DNA of 64,000 nt from Staphylococcus nepalensis (GCF_014635045.1 NZ_BMCF01000001.1:540557-604556); one strand, 5' to 3'. Positions 1 through 9,646 are shown, numbered from the stretch's first letter. Made by a program: numbers and translations. Notes: a model not told the origin generated them from the letters alone.

Positions 1-405
1 CATTGTAGCATAGTTTAAAGCTGTATCAGTCATCCCTTCAGCACCATGAGGCGGATCCTGGTAATAGAAAGCCCATTCTATAATACCCCAATACAAAATA
101 TCAGAAGCAATACCAGCGCAAAATAACATCGCCGCCCAACTAAAATTATTAAATTCAGGCTTATCCGTTGCTTTACCTAACGTAACATTACCGTATTTAC
201 CAAATGCTATGTATAATACAAATATTAAAGTAGCTAAACCTATGATGAGATACACCGAGCCTATCGTACTTGAAACCGCATCATTCATTGTTGTGATAAT
301 GTCTTGACTGGCTTTAGGAAAAACCATCATTGGAATTACTGCAATAAGTAAAATTACGGATGACCCTATAAAGGTCGTCCAATCCATAACTCTATTATTT
401 TTCAA
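1..405 (-). CDS. BCCT-family (betaine/choline/carnitine) transporter, 5' part only
   Basis: This is the first 135 codons of a secondary transporter that continues beyond base 1 of the window. The family takes up trimethylammonium compounds such as glycine betaine, choline or carnitine, usually with Na+ or H+, for osmoprotection or catabolism. The translation opens with a hydrophobic segment (WTTFIGSSVILLIAVIPMMV), a second one (SVYLIIGLATLIFVLYIAFG) and then AGIASDILYWGIIEWAFYY, which matches the conserved BCCT loop with the YWG..EW signature and is closest to carnitine/choline-type members. I chose a TTG start at 405 because AAGGGG lies just upstream; an in-frame ATG at 387 lacks a good ribosome site. 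The substrate cannot be assigned from the N-terminus alone. Confidence 0.85.
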   Translation of the reverse strand, partial: MKNNRVMDWTTFIGSSVILLIAVIPMMVFPKASQDIITTMNDAVSSTIGSVYLIIGLATLIFVLYIAFGKYGNVTLGKATDKPEFNNFSWAAMLFCAGIASDILYWGIIEWAFYYQDPPHGAEGMTDTALNYATM

Positions 406-442
406 AATTTGACACCCCTTATAGTAAATATTATGTAAAAAA

Positions 443-471
443 TCGCTAACTTATTTTTTTATCGTTAGCGA
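443..471. promoter_or_regulatory. inverted repeat in BCCT leader
   Basis: TCGCTAAC (443-450) and GTTAGCGA (464-471) form a perfect 8-bp dyad about 40 bases upstream of the BCCT start. It may be an operator or a leader hairpin. The spacer is T-rich. No regulator gene is adjacent in the window, so the assignment is tentative. Confidence 0.3.
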
Positions 472-554
472 AACGATATATTAATTCACAAACATGAGCC
501 TAACGAACTTTAAATAATAATGCAAATTACATTCAAAAACACGAGAGCCAAAAG

Positions 555-1278
555 ATGAATATTTATATAATAATAATTATTAGCGTAGCTTTGGTATTTG
601 CTACAATCACAGTGTTAAGTTTAAATTTAACGAATTTAACGAAAGAAACAAATTTATTTTATGTATTTTTATACTTTATTTTTGTATTAATATTAATTTT
701 ATATTTTTTGAAAAACTTTTATTTTTCAAGTTTCCAGGAATGTTTTTCCAGTTACATAATTCTCTTATTTTATTACAATCATATTGTGTGAATTAATCAT
801 TGCGCGTTGAGGAGTGGATAACGTGTAGCATTACTATAAATGATATTGGAAAAATGCGTTTGATTTTAACGGATGTGCTAGAAGAAAATAATTTTGGTTT
901 CCCTTTTTAGTCAATGTACTCATCACTCTCATATTAACTTTAGGCGTAAACTATATGCTTAAGGTATCTACGAAAATTAGTGACGTAATTGAAACTTTCT
1001 TCACCGTTATCATTATTTATCCCAGATTTTGCGTTAACTACGAGAGGTATGCATGATATTGGAACAACAATGGCTTTTCCAACTGTATTTGCAATCTTGT
1101 ACATAATATCGAAAGTACAATTGTATATTACGTTTAGTAATGGGGTTTTTTCAATATTATACAACTTATTTTTGGTATTTGAGGTATCGTACTCTTTATT
1201 TTAAGTATCATTGCGCTGTTTTATATATCTATGACTAGTGACAAAACTTCTAATCAGTACGGGTGGTCTCGTGTATAA
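555..1278 (+). pseudogene. decayed membrane-protein gene remnant(s)
   Basis: No intact gene spans the stretch 406-1380. Hydrophobic, protein-like pieces follow each other in different frames: one at 555-791 (very I/L-rich), one in frame from about 898 to 1053 (LVNVLITLILTLGVNYMLKV, then KISDVIETFF), one at 989-1206 (DFALTTRGMHDIGTTMAFPT then FAILYIISKV), and one ending at 1278 (IVLFILSIIALFYISMTSDK then TSNQYGWSRV). The last is cut by an in-frame TGA at 1180. Together they look like one or two small integral membrane proteins broken by frameshifts and stops. I do not recognise the family. An alternative is random AT-rich sequence giving hydrophobic translations, but the phase-shifted continuity argues for decay. 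Confidence 0.4.
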
Positions 1279-1380
1279 TGACTTAAGTGATAATAAAATT
1301 TGCTACATCCCCCCTTACATTTTAGTTAAATTATTTTATAATCGATATGTACTATATTTCTAACAAATGAGGTATTAATC

Positions 1381-2097
1381 ATGGATAAAAATAAAATAAT
1401 AAATTATTGGGATAAACGTGCTACTTCATTTAGTGACGATAAACAAGCAGAATTAAAAAGTGAACATGCTCAAAGATGGCTAGATGAAATCAATCAAATT
1501 ATTAAAATCAAGTCTGGCATGAAAATTTTAGATATTGGAACAGGTGCAGGCTTTTTAGCTATTTTATGCCGTCAACAAGGCGCACAAGTAACTGGCATTG
1601 ATCTCTCCCCTGATATGATTCAATCAGCAAAACAAAACGCCTCACTTTTTGATCAGCAAATTCATTTTCAAGTCATGGATGCTGAAAACTTAAAATTTGA
1701 TGATGCACATTTTGATTTAGTTATAGCTAGAAATGTCACTTGGTTACTACCTGACACGAAAGCCGCCTACCAAGAATGGCTACGTGTTTTAAAACCGAAA
1801 GGCAAACTAATCAATATTGACGGAAACTATGGCAAAGACTCATTTGTAGATTATAGTGATCTGCCAAGCGATCATGCACACAATACACTAGGTGATGAGA
1901 TGTTACAAGAAAGCGAAGATATAAAGCAGAGTATTTCGATCAATCACTATGAAAGACCGCAATATGATTTAGACATACTTCAACAAATCCATACGCAATC
2001 TATTCATCTAGATACAGATATCTACAAACGTATTTATAAATCAGAAGATGATTTTTATAATCCGACCCCCATATTTTTAATAGCAATTACGAAATAA
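1381..2097 (+). CDS. class I SAM-dependent methyltransferase
   Basis: This predicted cytosolic protein of 238 residues has the Rossmann-like methyltransferase fold. Motif I, ILDIGTGAGF, is at residues 49-58; the acidic end of strand 2 is TGIDLSPDMI at 71-80; and a later MDAENLKFDDAHFDLVIARN segment fits motifs II-III. The pattern is that of the UbiE/Methyltransf_11 group, which methylates small molecules, but nothing points to the substrate. The ATG start is preceded by a GAGG-type ribosome site (AAATGAGGTATTAATC). It appears to be a single-gene unit between the decayed locus and the aldolase gene. Confidence 0.85.
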   Translation: MDKNKIINYWDKRATSFSDDKQAELKSEHAQRWLDEINQIIKIKSGMKILDIGTGAGFLAILCRQQGAQVTGIDLSPDMIQSAKQNASLFDQQIHFQVMDAENLKFDDAHFDLVIARNVTWLLPDTKAAYQEWLRVLKPKGKLINIDGNYGKDSFVDYSDLPSDHAHNTLGDEMLQESEDIKQSISINHYERPQYDLDILQQIHTQSIHLDTDIYKRIYKSEDDFYNPTPIFLIAITK

Positions 2098-2233
2098 TTG
2101 AATATCTTAAGTGCCAAAATATTGCTAATGATATAGATTTTTTAATATTTTAAGTCACTCAAAGCCTAGAACTTGCGTTGTACCTTAATTTTTATCATAC
2201 TATATATGTATAATAGCTAAAGGAGTGGTAAGA

Positions 2234-3124
2234 ATGAATAAAGAACAATTAGAAAAGATGAAAAACGGTAAAGGATTCATCGCTGCATTAGACCAAAGTG
2301 GTGGCAGTACGCCTAAAGCGTTAAGTGACTATGGCGTTACTGAAGACCAATATAGCAGCGAAGATGAAATGTTTAAACTCGTTCATGACATGCGTACTCG
2401 CATCGTTTCTTCACCTGCATTCAGCTCGGATAAAATTGTAGGTGCAATTCTTTTCGAACAAACGATGGATCGCGAAGTAGAAGGTAAACATACTGGTGAT
2501 TATTTAGCTGATAAAGGCATTGTTCCTTTATTAAAAGTAGATAAAGGCTTAGCTGAAGAAAAAGACGGTGTACAATTAATGAAACCAATGCCAAATTTAG
2601 ACGATTTACTAAGTCGTGCAAACGACCATAAAATCTTTGGCACAAAAATGCGTTCGAATATTTTAGAATTTAATAAAGCTGGTATTGATCAAGTTGTTCA
2701 ACAACAATTTGAAGTTGCAAAACAAATTATTTCAGCTGGATTAGTTCCAATCATTGAACCAGAAGTAAATATTAATGCCGAAAATAAAGCTGAAATCGAA
2801 TCATATTTAACAAGTGCTATTTTAGCTGAATTAAATAAATTAAATGATGATCAATTAGTTATGTTGAAATTAACAATCCCAACTAAAGCAAACCAATACC
2901 AAGAATTGATTGAGCACCCTAATGTGGTTCGTGTAGTTGCATTATCAGGGGGCTATAGTAGAGAACATGCTAATGAAGTATTGAAACAAAACAAAGGCTT
3001 AATTGCCAGTTTCTCTCGTGCGTTAATCAATGACTTAAATGTTAATCAATCAGATGAAGAATTCGATAGAATCTTAGGCGAAACAATCGAATCAATCTAC
3101 GATGCATCAGTAAACAAAGTTTAA
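2234..3124 (+). CDS. fda: class I fructose-bisphosphate aldolase
   Basis: This enzyme reversibly cleaves fructose 1,6-bisphosphate into glyceraldehyde 3-phosphate and dihydroxyacetone phosphate in glycolysis and gluconeogenesis. The protein has 296 residues and is of the Schiff-base class found in staphylococci. Near the N-terminus it reads [20 protein letters not shown], the family hallmark, and MLKLTIPTK near residue 212 carries the likely Schiff-base lysine. I set the start at ATG 2234 because AGGAG (2221-2225) sits 8 bases before it; the upstream GTG at 2225 overlaps that ribosome site. A 28-bp perfect palindrome begins at the stop codon, followed by a conventional terminator, so the gene is monocistronic. 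Confidence 0.95.
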   Translation: MNKEQLEKMKNGKGFIAALDQSGGSTPKALSDYGVTEDQYSSEDEMFKLVHDMRTRIVSSPAFSSDKIVGAILFEQTMDREVEGKHTGDYLADKGIVPLLKVDKGLAEEKDGVQLMKPMPNLDDLLSRANDHKIFGTKMRSNILEFNKAGIDQVVQQQFEVAKQIISAGLVPIIEPEVNINAENKAEIESYLTSAILAELNKLNDDQLVMLKLTIPTKANQYQELIEHPNVVRVVALSGGYSREHANEVLKQNKGLIASFSRALINDLNVNQSDEEFDRILGETIESIYDASVNKV

Positions 3125-3180
3125 TATAAACATATTAGCGTGTTAATATAAATATATTAACACGCTAATATGTTTATATT
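3123..3180. repeat. perfect 28-bp inverted repeat with 2-base loop
   Basis: The arms 3123-3150 and 3153-3180 are exact reverse complements separated by AA. The left arm starts inside the aldolase stop codon. It is AT-rich with a central TTAGCGTGTTAA / TTAACACGCTAA core and has no U-tract of its own. It is followed by a separate G/C-rich terminator at 3244-3287. Confidence 0.9.
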
Positions 3181-3243
3181 TCCCGGGAAATCATCTGGGG
3201 TAAAATAGACGTATTTAATATAAAAGCATAGTCATTAATTATA

Positions 3244-3287
3244 AAATCCCCCTCGAACATCAAAGTTCATGTTGAAGGGGGATTTTT
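3244..3287 (+). terminator. rho-independent terminator of the aldolase gene
   Basis: AATCCCCCTCGAACAT and ATGTTGAAGGGGGATT form a long hairpin with one internal mismatch, followed by TTTTTC on the plus strand. The A-run on the other side lets it act in both directions. Confidence 0.85.
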
Positions 3288-3411
3288 CTATTTAAAATGT
3301 TGCTGCTTTAGACGTGTATATGTCAAAACAATTGTTATACTTTTAGCAGGCGCACTTTTATGACGCAAATGTCGCCCATATATTATAAACGTGATTCATT
3401 TTTACGTGCTA

Positions 3412-3972
3412 TCATTTTTCGTTTAACATTGGGTAAACTACTTGGCCATCTGTTTCAATAATCGGCATTGCGCCCCATTTTCCTAACTCATGCTGTTCGT
3501 CATATACATTTTGTTGATGATGCAACATAATATGATATACTTTCCAATTATGCGCGCCAAGCCAATTACTAATAATTAACCTATGACAGCGTGCTGGATG
3601 TGACTCAGCACACATAATCGCTACCCGTCGATGACTTGCTAATTGCTGTAATGCTTTTATGCCTTCTTGAAATGTCTCTGTCAAACTATAGTCTGCATAA
3701 TTATGAAAAGATTCATTTTTCCATGCTTCATTAATTTTTCTCCCTATAGTATCTGAAGATGTTCTTCTGCCCCCAAGGTTAGGCATTACACAATATTCTA
3801 CTTTTGCCTCACCTAACCATTGTTTTAACACCTTCTCATTATATTGTGTATGTCGTTTACTCGTCCTAAATGCTCTTATATCTATAACTTCTTCTATGTT
3901 ATATGCATTAAGCATTGTAATAAATTGATTTTGACTATAATTAGAATGACCTATAGTGTAAATGTCATACAT
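3412..3972 (-). CDS. DUF488 family protein
   Basis: This 186-residue soluble protein carries the DUF488 signatures: IYTIGHSNYS at the N-terminus, an IDIRAFRTSKR segment, LGGRR, and near the C-terminus MCAESHPARCHRLIIS, with the conserved Cys and His residues of the family. The biochemical role of DUF488 proteins is not established. The track of ATGs allows a GTG at 3981, but AAGGAG sits correctly before the ATG at 3972, so I chose that start. It is convergent with the aldolase gene and not in an obvious operon. Confidence 0.8.
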   Translation of the reverse strand: MYDIYTIGHSNYSQNQFITMLNAYNIEEVIDIRAFRTSKRHTQYNEKVLKQWLGEAKVEYCVMPNLGGRRTSSDTIGRKINEAWKNESFHNYADYSLTETFQEGIKALQQLASHRRVAIMCAESHPARCHRLIISNWLGAHNWKVYHIMLHHQQNVYDEQHELGKWGAMPIIETDGQVVYPMLNEK

Positions 3973-4147
3973 CGTTCCCACTCCTTTTATTTAAATCTAT
4001 CCTTCAATATATCCATTTATTTGAAATTTTCAAATTTACTTATATAACTTCACTATAAATATTGAAACCGTCTAGCCACAAGAACAAACAAACTATATAA
4101 TAATATTAATTTACAACATATCAACACATTTTTAAGGGGTTTAATAT

Positions 4148-5155
4148 ATGAAAACTTATTTACACAGATGGATTATTGAAGCTTTAAGCTATATGGCTTT
4201 AGGTTTATTTGGTTCTTTAATTATTGGATTAATCCTAGAAACACTAGGGGGACAAACACTGTTACTACAATTAGATTTGTCATTTTTATCTGAAATAGGT
4301 AAAGTAGCAATGTCTGTCACTGGGGCTGCTATAGGTGTGGCGATTGCTTACGGTTTAGGCGCAAAACCGCTGATTGTATTTTCTTGTGTCATTGTAGGGA
4401 CATTGGGTTATACAACATTTGAAGGAGGCCCTGTAGGCGCTTATATTGCCACAGTCGTCGTAGTAGAGCTGAGCAAATTATACGCTGGAAAAACAAAAAT
4501 CGATATTATTTTATCTCCTCTTTTAACTTTATTAATTGGTGGTTTTATTGCAAAAGCATTCGGTCCTGCGTTGAACCAATTTATGACTGGATTAGGAAAT
4601 ATTATTATCGTTTCAACAGAGCAACAACCTTTAATTATGGGCATCTTGGTTTCAGTGATTTTTGGCTTAGCTTTAACCGCACCAATTTCTAGTGCTGCGT
4701 TAGCGCTAATGCTAGATTTAAGCGGTTTAGCTGCAGGTGCTGCGACCATAGGATGTGCTGCACAAATGGTCGGTTTTGCAGTCACCGGATTTAAAGATAA
4801 CGGATGGGGCGGCACGCTTTCAGTGGGTATTGGTACGAGTATGTTACAAGTTCCTAACATCATTAAACACCCAATGATTCTACTACCACCTACTGTCACA
4901 AGTGCCCTTGTTGCACCTATTATGACGACGTTATTCCCAATGACAAATAATGCTGCAGGCGCTGGTATGGGTACAAGTGGATTAATCGGTCAAATTATGA
5001 CTATCAACACAATGGGTGGTTCATTACGTACTTGGGTATTAATATTCGTCTTTCATATCATATTGCCCGCAATCATCAGTTTTCTCCTCTATAAATTCTG
5101 TTTGAAAAAGCAATGGATTAAAGCAGGAGATCAACTTATTCACATTGCAAACTAA
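4148..5155 (+). CDS. PTS IIC-like (EIIC_2 family) integral membrane protein
   Basis: The protein has 335 residues with about eight to ten membrane helices and the glycine/alanine-rich loops of the EIIC_2 group (GGPVGAYIATVVVVELSKLY; LTAPISSAALALMLDLSGLA; GFKDNGWGGTLSVGIGTSML; NNAAGAGMGTSGLIGQI). Such proteins are annotated as sugar-specific PTS IIC components, yet no IIA or IIB domain is fused or encoded nearby, so whether it works with the phosphotransferase system is unclear. The ribosome site AAGGGG precedes the ATG. A strong hairpin terminator follows directly. Confidence 0.75.
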   Translation: MKTYLHRWIIEALSYMALGLFGSLIIGLILETLGGQTLLLQLDLSFLSEIGKVAMSVTGAAIGVAIAYGLGAKPLIVFSCVIVGTLGYTTFEGGPVGAYIATVVVVELSKLYAGKTKIDIILSPLLTLLIGGFIAKAFGPALNQFMTGLGNIIIVSTEQQPLIMGILVSVIFGLALTAPISSAALALMLDLSGLAAGAATIGCAAQMVGFAVTGFKDNGWGGTLSVGIGTSMLQVPNIIKHPMILLPPTVTSALVAPIMTTLFPMTNNAAGAGMGTSGLIGQIMTINTMGGSLRTWVLIFVFHIILPAIISFLLYKFCLKKQWIKAGDQLIHIAN

Positions 5156-5161
5156 CAATAA

Positions 5162-5204
5162 AAATCAAAGCCTGGGGCATATAACATGTCTCAGGCTTTG
5201 ATTT
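5162..5204. terminator. bidirectional terminator hairpin
   Basis: AAATCAAAGCCTG (5162-5174) pairs with CAGGCTTTGATTT (5192-5204). Inside is the pair GGCAT...ATGTC, so the stem is nearly continuous. It ends the IIC-like gene and belongs to a hairpin family seen several times in this window. Confidence 0.85.
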
Positions 5205-5335
5205 GCTATTAGCAGTTGATTATTAAATGATAAATATCTTGATATCACGCTTGTATTTTTTCTTAATGTGCTTTTACGAATCGAGTCATAGAGAAATATT
5301 AAAAATAGATGGTTATACCATCGCTTTATTTTACG

Positions 5336-6721
5336 TTATTCTTTATTAATATGCGCATTAATAGGCACATCCATATCAGATTTTTTTGTCTGTGTTATAT
5401 ATAAAATTGCTGCTATGACATACCAAGCTAATACAATGAGCCATTCTGAAGGCCAAGCTAATGAGGATGGCATGCCCGGTAAATATATAGCTATAAACAA
5501 AACACTTAGAATAATAGCTATGCTGCCAACAATCTTCCCATTTTTAATACGGTATGGTCTGGGGAACTCAGGTTGAACCTTGCGTAATTTCATAAATGAA
5601 ATAGCCACTAGTAAATAACCTAATACTACACCTATACCGCCAGCATTGACAATCCACACAAGCGCTGCTCTACCTAATAGTGGCGCAACAAATGCTAGTA
5701 TACCAAGAAACAAAATACCATGTGTCGGTGTCTTATACTTTGGATGTATAAATGCAAACCACTTTGGAATCATTTGATTTTTAGCCATGGCATATAATAT
5801 TCTACTACCGCCAATAATAAACGCATTCCAACTTGTGATAATACCAGCTACGCCGCCTAGCACAAGTAAGACACCAAACCCACTATGACCAAACAAATTG
5901 ACCATTGCATCCGCTGTTGCTAAATTGCTGGCATTTAAAGCTTGAGGCGATAAACCTGTCGCTACACCAAAAACAATTAGTAAATAAAAAATAACAGAGG
6001 CAATAATCGACAATATTAGGATGCCGCCTATTTTCTTCGCTGGCGCTTTAACTTCTTCTGCAATTTGTGGAATCACATCAAACCCTACAAATAGGAAAGG
6101 GATCATCATCAACACTGACATCGTACCGCCTACACCATTTTCAAAAGGTTGTAAATGATTAAAGTTGCCGTTAAAACCTGCCCCGAAGACGAGTAACAAG
6201 CCTACACCTACTATAAAAATTGTAAAAACAGTCTGTATGATCGCTGCAGGTTTAACACCGAAATAATTGAGTGAAGTTAATACCACACTACCAAGTGAAC
6301 CAATAATAACCCAAGTGAGATACACATCCCAACCGGCTACGTTCCACATTAATCCTTGATGTTGAAATGGAATAACGTAGTCAATAACGGTGGGTAAAGC
6401 GACCGCTTCAAATGTAATTACAGAAACATAGCCGAATAATACAGACCAACCAGATATAAACGCAATACCTGGGGAAAATGCTTTTTTAACAAAAACAAAT
6501 CCTCCACCCGTTTCTGGAATTGCTGCAGCTAATTCTGCATATGTAAGTCCGATTACAATTACTAAGAAACCACCAAGTAAAAATGCTACAATACTACCTA
6601 CAAAACCAGCTGTTGATACCCATTCTCCTGATAATACGACCCATCCCCATCCAAGCATGGCACCGATTGCAAGAAATAAGACATCAACAATATTCATCGT
6701 CTTATTAAATTGAGACTTCAT
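5336..6721 (-). CDS. APC-superfamily amino acid permease, probable GABA/amino acid importer
   Basis: The protein has 461 residues and about twelve membrane helices. The first helix region (LAIGAMLGWGWVVLSGEW) and the segment YAELAAAIPETGGGFVFVKK are typical of APC-family permeases. It is the last gene of a same-strand cluster with gabD and gabT, so import of 4-aminobutyrate or a related amino acid is a reasonable inference, though the family is broad and APC permeases for other amino acids cannot be excluded. The gap to gabD is 149 bases and holds a hairpin, which may reduce or separate its expression from the upstream genes. Confidence 0.8.
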   Translation of the reverse strand: MKSQFNKTMNIVDVLFLAIGAMLGWGWVVLSGEWVSTAGFVGSIVAFLLGGFLVIVIGLTYAELAAAIPETGGGFVFVKKAFSPGIAFISGWSVLFGYVSVITFEAVALPTVIDYVIPFQHQGLMWNVAGWDVYLTWVIIGSLGSVVLTSLNYFGVKPAAIIQTVFTIFIVGVGLLLVFGAGFNGNFNHLQPFENGVGGTMSVLMMIPFLFVGFDVIPQIAEEVKAPAKKIGGILILSIIASVIFYLLIVFGVATGLSPQALNASNLATADAMVNLFGHSGFGVLLVLGGVAGIITSWNAFIIGGSRILYAMAKNQMIPKWFAFIHPKYKTPTHGILFLGILAFVAPLLGRAALVWIVNAGGIGVVLGYLLVAISFMKLRKVQPEFPRPYRIKNGKIVGSIAIILSVLFIAIYLPGMPSSLAWPSEWLIVLAWYVIAAILYITQTKKSDMDVPINAHINKE

Positions 6722-6762
6722 TTAACATACCCCATAACATTCATCAATTTAAAAGTGAACCT

Positions 6763-6800
6763 ATGAGATTGTGGTCAATAGTTTGACCACTTAATCTCAT
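6763..6800. other. hairpin between gabD and the permease gene
   Basis: ATGAGATTGTGGTCAA (6763-6778) pairs with TTGACCAC..AATCTCAT (6783-6800), with a TAGT loop and a two-base TT bulge. No U-tract follows on the minus strand, so it is more likely a processing or attenuation element than a full terminator. Confidence 0.45.
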
Positions 6801-6870
6801 TATCACTCATTTATTATTTTAAACTTCTATGTCTTCCTTTGTTTATTAACAGCACTACTTTGTCGTCATC

Positions 6871-8250
6871 TTAAATGCCAATTGATAAATATTTTGTTTC
6901 TAAATACGGTTCTATGCCTTCTGTCCCACCTTCTCTACCATAACCACTTTCTTTCAAACCACCAAATGGCGCATGCGCTGCTGAAGGTCCGCCGTCATTC
7001 CATCCAATAACGCCATATTCTAATTCGTTATATAATTTTAAGCCAGTTCGATAATCATTTGTAAAGAAATAAGACGCCAAGCCGAATTCAGTGTCATTAG
7101 CTATTTTTATCGCTTCATCTAGATCATCATAAACCATAACAGGTGCAACTGGCCCGAATGTTTCTTCATGCATTACTTTCATACCTAAATTTGCGTTAGA
7201 AATGACCACTGGCTTTAAGAAATTACCTTTTAATGATTGTATCTCATCAAGCGTACGTGATAGCTTACCGCCTTTCTCTTGGGCATCCGTAATATGTGTC
7301 AGTACCTTTTTGACTGCATTATTATCAATTAAAGGACCAACTTTAACATCATCTTGTAAACCGTCACCTACTATTAGTGCATGCACTTTATCAATCAATT
7401 GTGCTGTATATTGTTCTGCAATATCTCGATGCACAAAGATACGATTAGCACAAATACAAGTTTGTCCAGCATTTCTAAATTTAGAATCAATTGTCCCTTG
7501 TACTGCCGCTTCAATATCAGCATCTTTATGAACAATTAAAGGTGCTAAGCCTCCTAATTCCATCGTTACATTCTTCACACTTTTGGCTGATTGTTCTATC
7601 AGTGATTTACCAACCGCTGTTGAACCAGTAAAGGTTAATTTATGGATACTTTCATGTGATGTGAAAATATCCCCAGCATCTTTACCTGAAGCAATAATAT
7701 ACGATATAGCATCTTTAGGTATGCCAGCTTTATGTGCAAGTTCAACCAGTTTAATCGTTGTTAATGGGGTTTTCACTGCAGGTTTACATATTATCGTACA
7801 GCCTGCTGCCAATGCAGGTGCCATCTTACGCGTTATCATTGCTGCTGGAAAATTCCAAGGCGTAATTGCACCGACTACGCCAACTGGAAATTTATCTATC
7901 ACTATTTTTTTGGATGGCGTATTGGCAGGTATTGTTCGACCATATACTCTCTTTGCTTCTTCTGCATACCATTTAACGTAAGCATTAGCATAAGTTACTT
8001 CACCTTTTGCTTCATCTAAAGGTTTGCCTCCTTCTAACGTAATTAATTTCGCAAGATCATCTTGATGTTCATCAATCAGGTTAGCCCATTGATACAACTT
8101 TGCTGAACGTTCGTGTGCGTCAACTAATTTCCAATCTTGGAATGCGTCATTCGCGTGTTTAATTTGTGAATTGATTTCATCATGGTTCGTGTAATCCAAA
8201 CGTTCTATAACTTCATTTGTAGACGGATTAAATACTTCTAATTGTGTCAT
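6871..8250 (-). CDS. gabD: NAD(P)-dependent succinate-semialdehyde dehydrogenase
   Basis: This enzyme oxidises succinate semialdehyde, made by GABA transaminase, to succinate, which enters the TCA cycle. The 459-residue protein has the aldehyde dehydrogenase fold: the cofactor loop PWNFPAAMITRK at 131-142, FTGSTAVGK at 207-215, the general-base glutamate E231 in TMELGG, and the catalytic cysteine C265 in NAGQTCICANR. The C-terminus (FGGLKESGYGREGG) is typical of the GabD group. The start is ATG with AAAGGAG upstream. The 73-base gap to gabT and shared strand support co-transcription. Related aldehyde dehydrogenases could use other substrates, but the neighbours make GabD the best call. Confidence 0.9.
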   Translation of the reverse strand: MTQLEVFNPSTNEVIERLDYTNHDEINSQIKHANDAFQDWKLVDAHERSAKLYQWANLIDEHQDDLAKLITLEGGKPLDEAKGEVTYANAYVKWYAEEAKRVYGRTIPANTPSKKIVIDKFPVGVVGAITPWNFPAAMITRKMAPALAAGCTIICKPAVKTPLTTIKLVELAHKAGIPKDAISYIIASGKDAGDIFTSHESIHKLTFTGSTAVGKSLIEQSAKSVKNVTMELGGLAPLIVHKDADIEAAVQGTIDSKFRNAGQTCICANRIFVHRDIAEQYTAQLIDKVHALIVGDGLQDDVKVGPLIDNNAVKKVLTHITDAQEKGGKLSRTLDEIQSLKGNFLKPVVISNANLGMKVMHEETFGPVAPVMVYDDLDEAIKIANDTEFGLASYFFTNDYRTGLKLYNELEYGVIGWNDGGPSAAHAPFGGLKESGYGREGGTEGIEPYLETKYLSIGI

Positions 8251-8323
8251 TACGATTTCTCCTTTTCGATGATTTATATTATGAGGTATGACTTATCTAT
8301 ACCCTATATTTAAAAATAAATTT

Positions 8324-9646
8324 TTAACCGTTCATATGCGTTTGGGTAGTACCCACTACATTTAATGTATTGGTTAAAATGGATAAACCTTGTTGCAATT
8401 CATCTTCTGAAATGACTAAAGGTGCTAAGAAACGAATAACATTCCCTTTAATGCCAGCAGATAATAATAGTAAACCTTGTTCATTTGCCGTTTGAATAAT
8501 TTTTCCGGTTAATGCTTTATCAGGTTCACCCTTCTGTTCATCAATAATTTCACAAGCAACCATAGCCCCAAGTCTTCGAATACGAGCTATATATGGATGC
8601 TGCTTTGCTATTTGATATAAGTAATCTTCAAGTTGCTCGCCTAGTTTTTCGGCTTTGCTATTTAAATCTTCTTCTTCTATAATTTCAATGACTTTTAAAG
8701 CTGCTTCACACGCTAAAGGATTTCCAGTATAGGTGCCGCCTAGTTCTCCAGGTTCTGCACTATCTATCATTTCTGCTCTCCCAACCACACCGCTCAATGG
8801 AAAGCCTGCTGCTAAAGATTTAGATACTGTTATTAAATCTGGCTCAATACCAAAATGTTCAATCGCAAACGTTTTACCAGTTCTTGCAAAACCTGTTTGA
8901 ATTTCATCTGCAACAAAAATAATTCCGTTAGCTTCACATATATTTTTAACAGCTGTCACGAATTTTTTATCAGGTATAATAAAGCCACCTTCGCCTTGTA
9001 CTGGTTCCATTACAATACAGGCAACTTCACTTGGATCTACTGTTTCAATAAAAAAGTCATGTAATTTTTGTATTATTTGATCGACATAAGCTGCTTTCGA
9101 TAATTCTTCAGATTTTTCAGAAATATCAGGGTATGGTGCTTGGTAAACAGCTGAGGCGAAAGGTCCAAATCCTAATTTGTAAGGCTTTACTTTACTCGTC
9201 ATAGACATCGTCAAATTAGTACGGCCATGAAACCCTCTCACAAATGATACGACCGCTTGTCTTCCAGTATACTTTCTAGCAATTTTGACCGCATTTTCTA
9301 CAGCTTCTGCACCTGAATTAAGCAAGATTGTTTTTTTAGCAAAATCACCTGGTGTAATTTCAGTTAACTTTTGCGCTAAATTTAAGTAACTTTCATACAT
9401 AATGACATTGAAGCCAGGATGTATAAACTTATCTAATTGTTCTTTTAAATGTTTCGTTATTTTAGGATGTGTATGACCTACATTTAATGTACCAATTGCA
9501 CCTGCAAAATCAATAAACTGATTACCTTCTACATCCGTGATGGTAGCACTCTGTGCATGCTCTGCAACATGTAAGTTGCCATTGCCTACACCACGCGCTA
9601 CATATTGTTCCCTTTGTTTTTTATAATGTTCAAATTGATTTATCAT
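8324..9646 (-). CDS. gabT: 4-aminobutyrate transaminase (class III, PLP)
   Basis: The enzyme transfers the amino group of GABA to 2-oxoglutarate, giving succinate semialdehyde and glutamate. The 440-residue protein shows the class III aminotransferase pattern: LLNSGAEAVENAVKIAR, a GFHGRTN loop, IFVADEIQTGFARTG with the cofactor aspartate near 247, and the PLP lysine near K276 in TVSKSLAAGFPLSG. I placed the start at ATG 9646, eight bases after AGGAGG; an in-frame TTG at 9649 is less well spaced. The first gene of the catabolic part of the cluster, it lies just downstream of gabR and of the proposed GabR operator. Confidence 0.92.
   Translation of the reverse strand: MINQFEHYKKQREQYVARGVGNGNLHVAEHAQSATITDVEGNQFIDFAGAIGTLNVGHTHPKITKHLKEQLDKFIHPGFNVIMYESYLNLAQKLTEITPGDFAKKTILLNSGAEAVENAVKIARKYTGRQAVVSFVRGFHGRTNLTMSMTSKVKPYKLGFGPFASAVYQAPYPDISEKSEELSKAAYVDQIIQKLHDFFIETVDPSEVACIVMEPVQGEGGFIIPDKKFVTAVKNICEANGIIFVADEIQTGFARTGKTFAIEHFGIEPDLITVSKSLAAGFPLSGVVGRAEMIDSAEPGELGGTYTGNPLACEAALKVIEIIEEEDLNSKAEKLGEQLEDYLYQIAKQHPYIARIRRLGAMVACEIIDEQKGEPDKALTGKIIQTANEQGLLLLSAGIKGNVIRFLAPLVISEDELQQGLSILTNTLNVVGTTQTHMNG

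Noticed and set aside
4441..4899. 152-codon minus-strand open frame inside the IIC-like gene
   Set aside because: It is a shadow of the membrane protein on the other strand.
7202..7981. Two plus-strand open frames within gabD
   Set aside because: They lie antisense to gabD, which has all its catalytic residues; no start signals.
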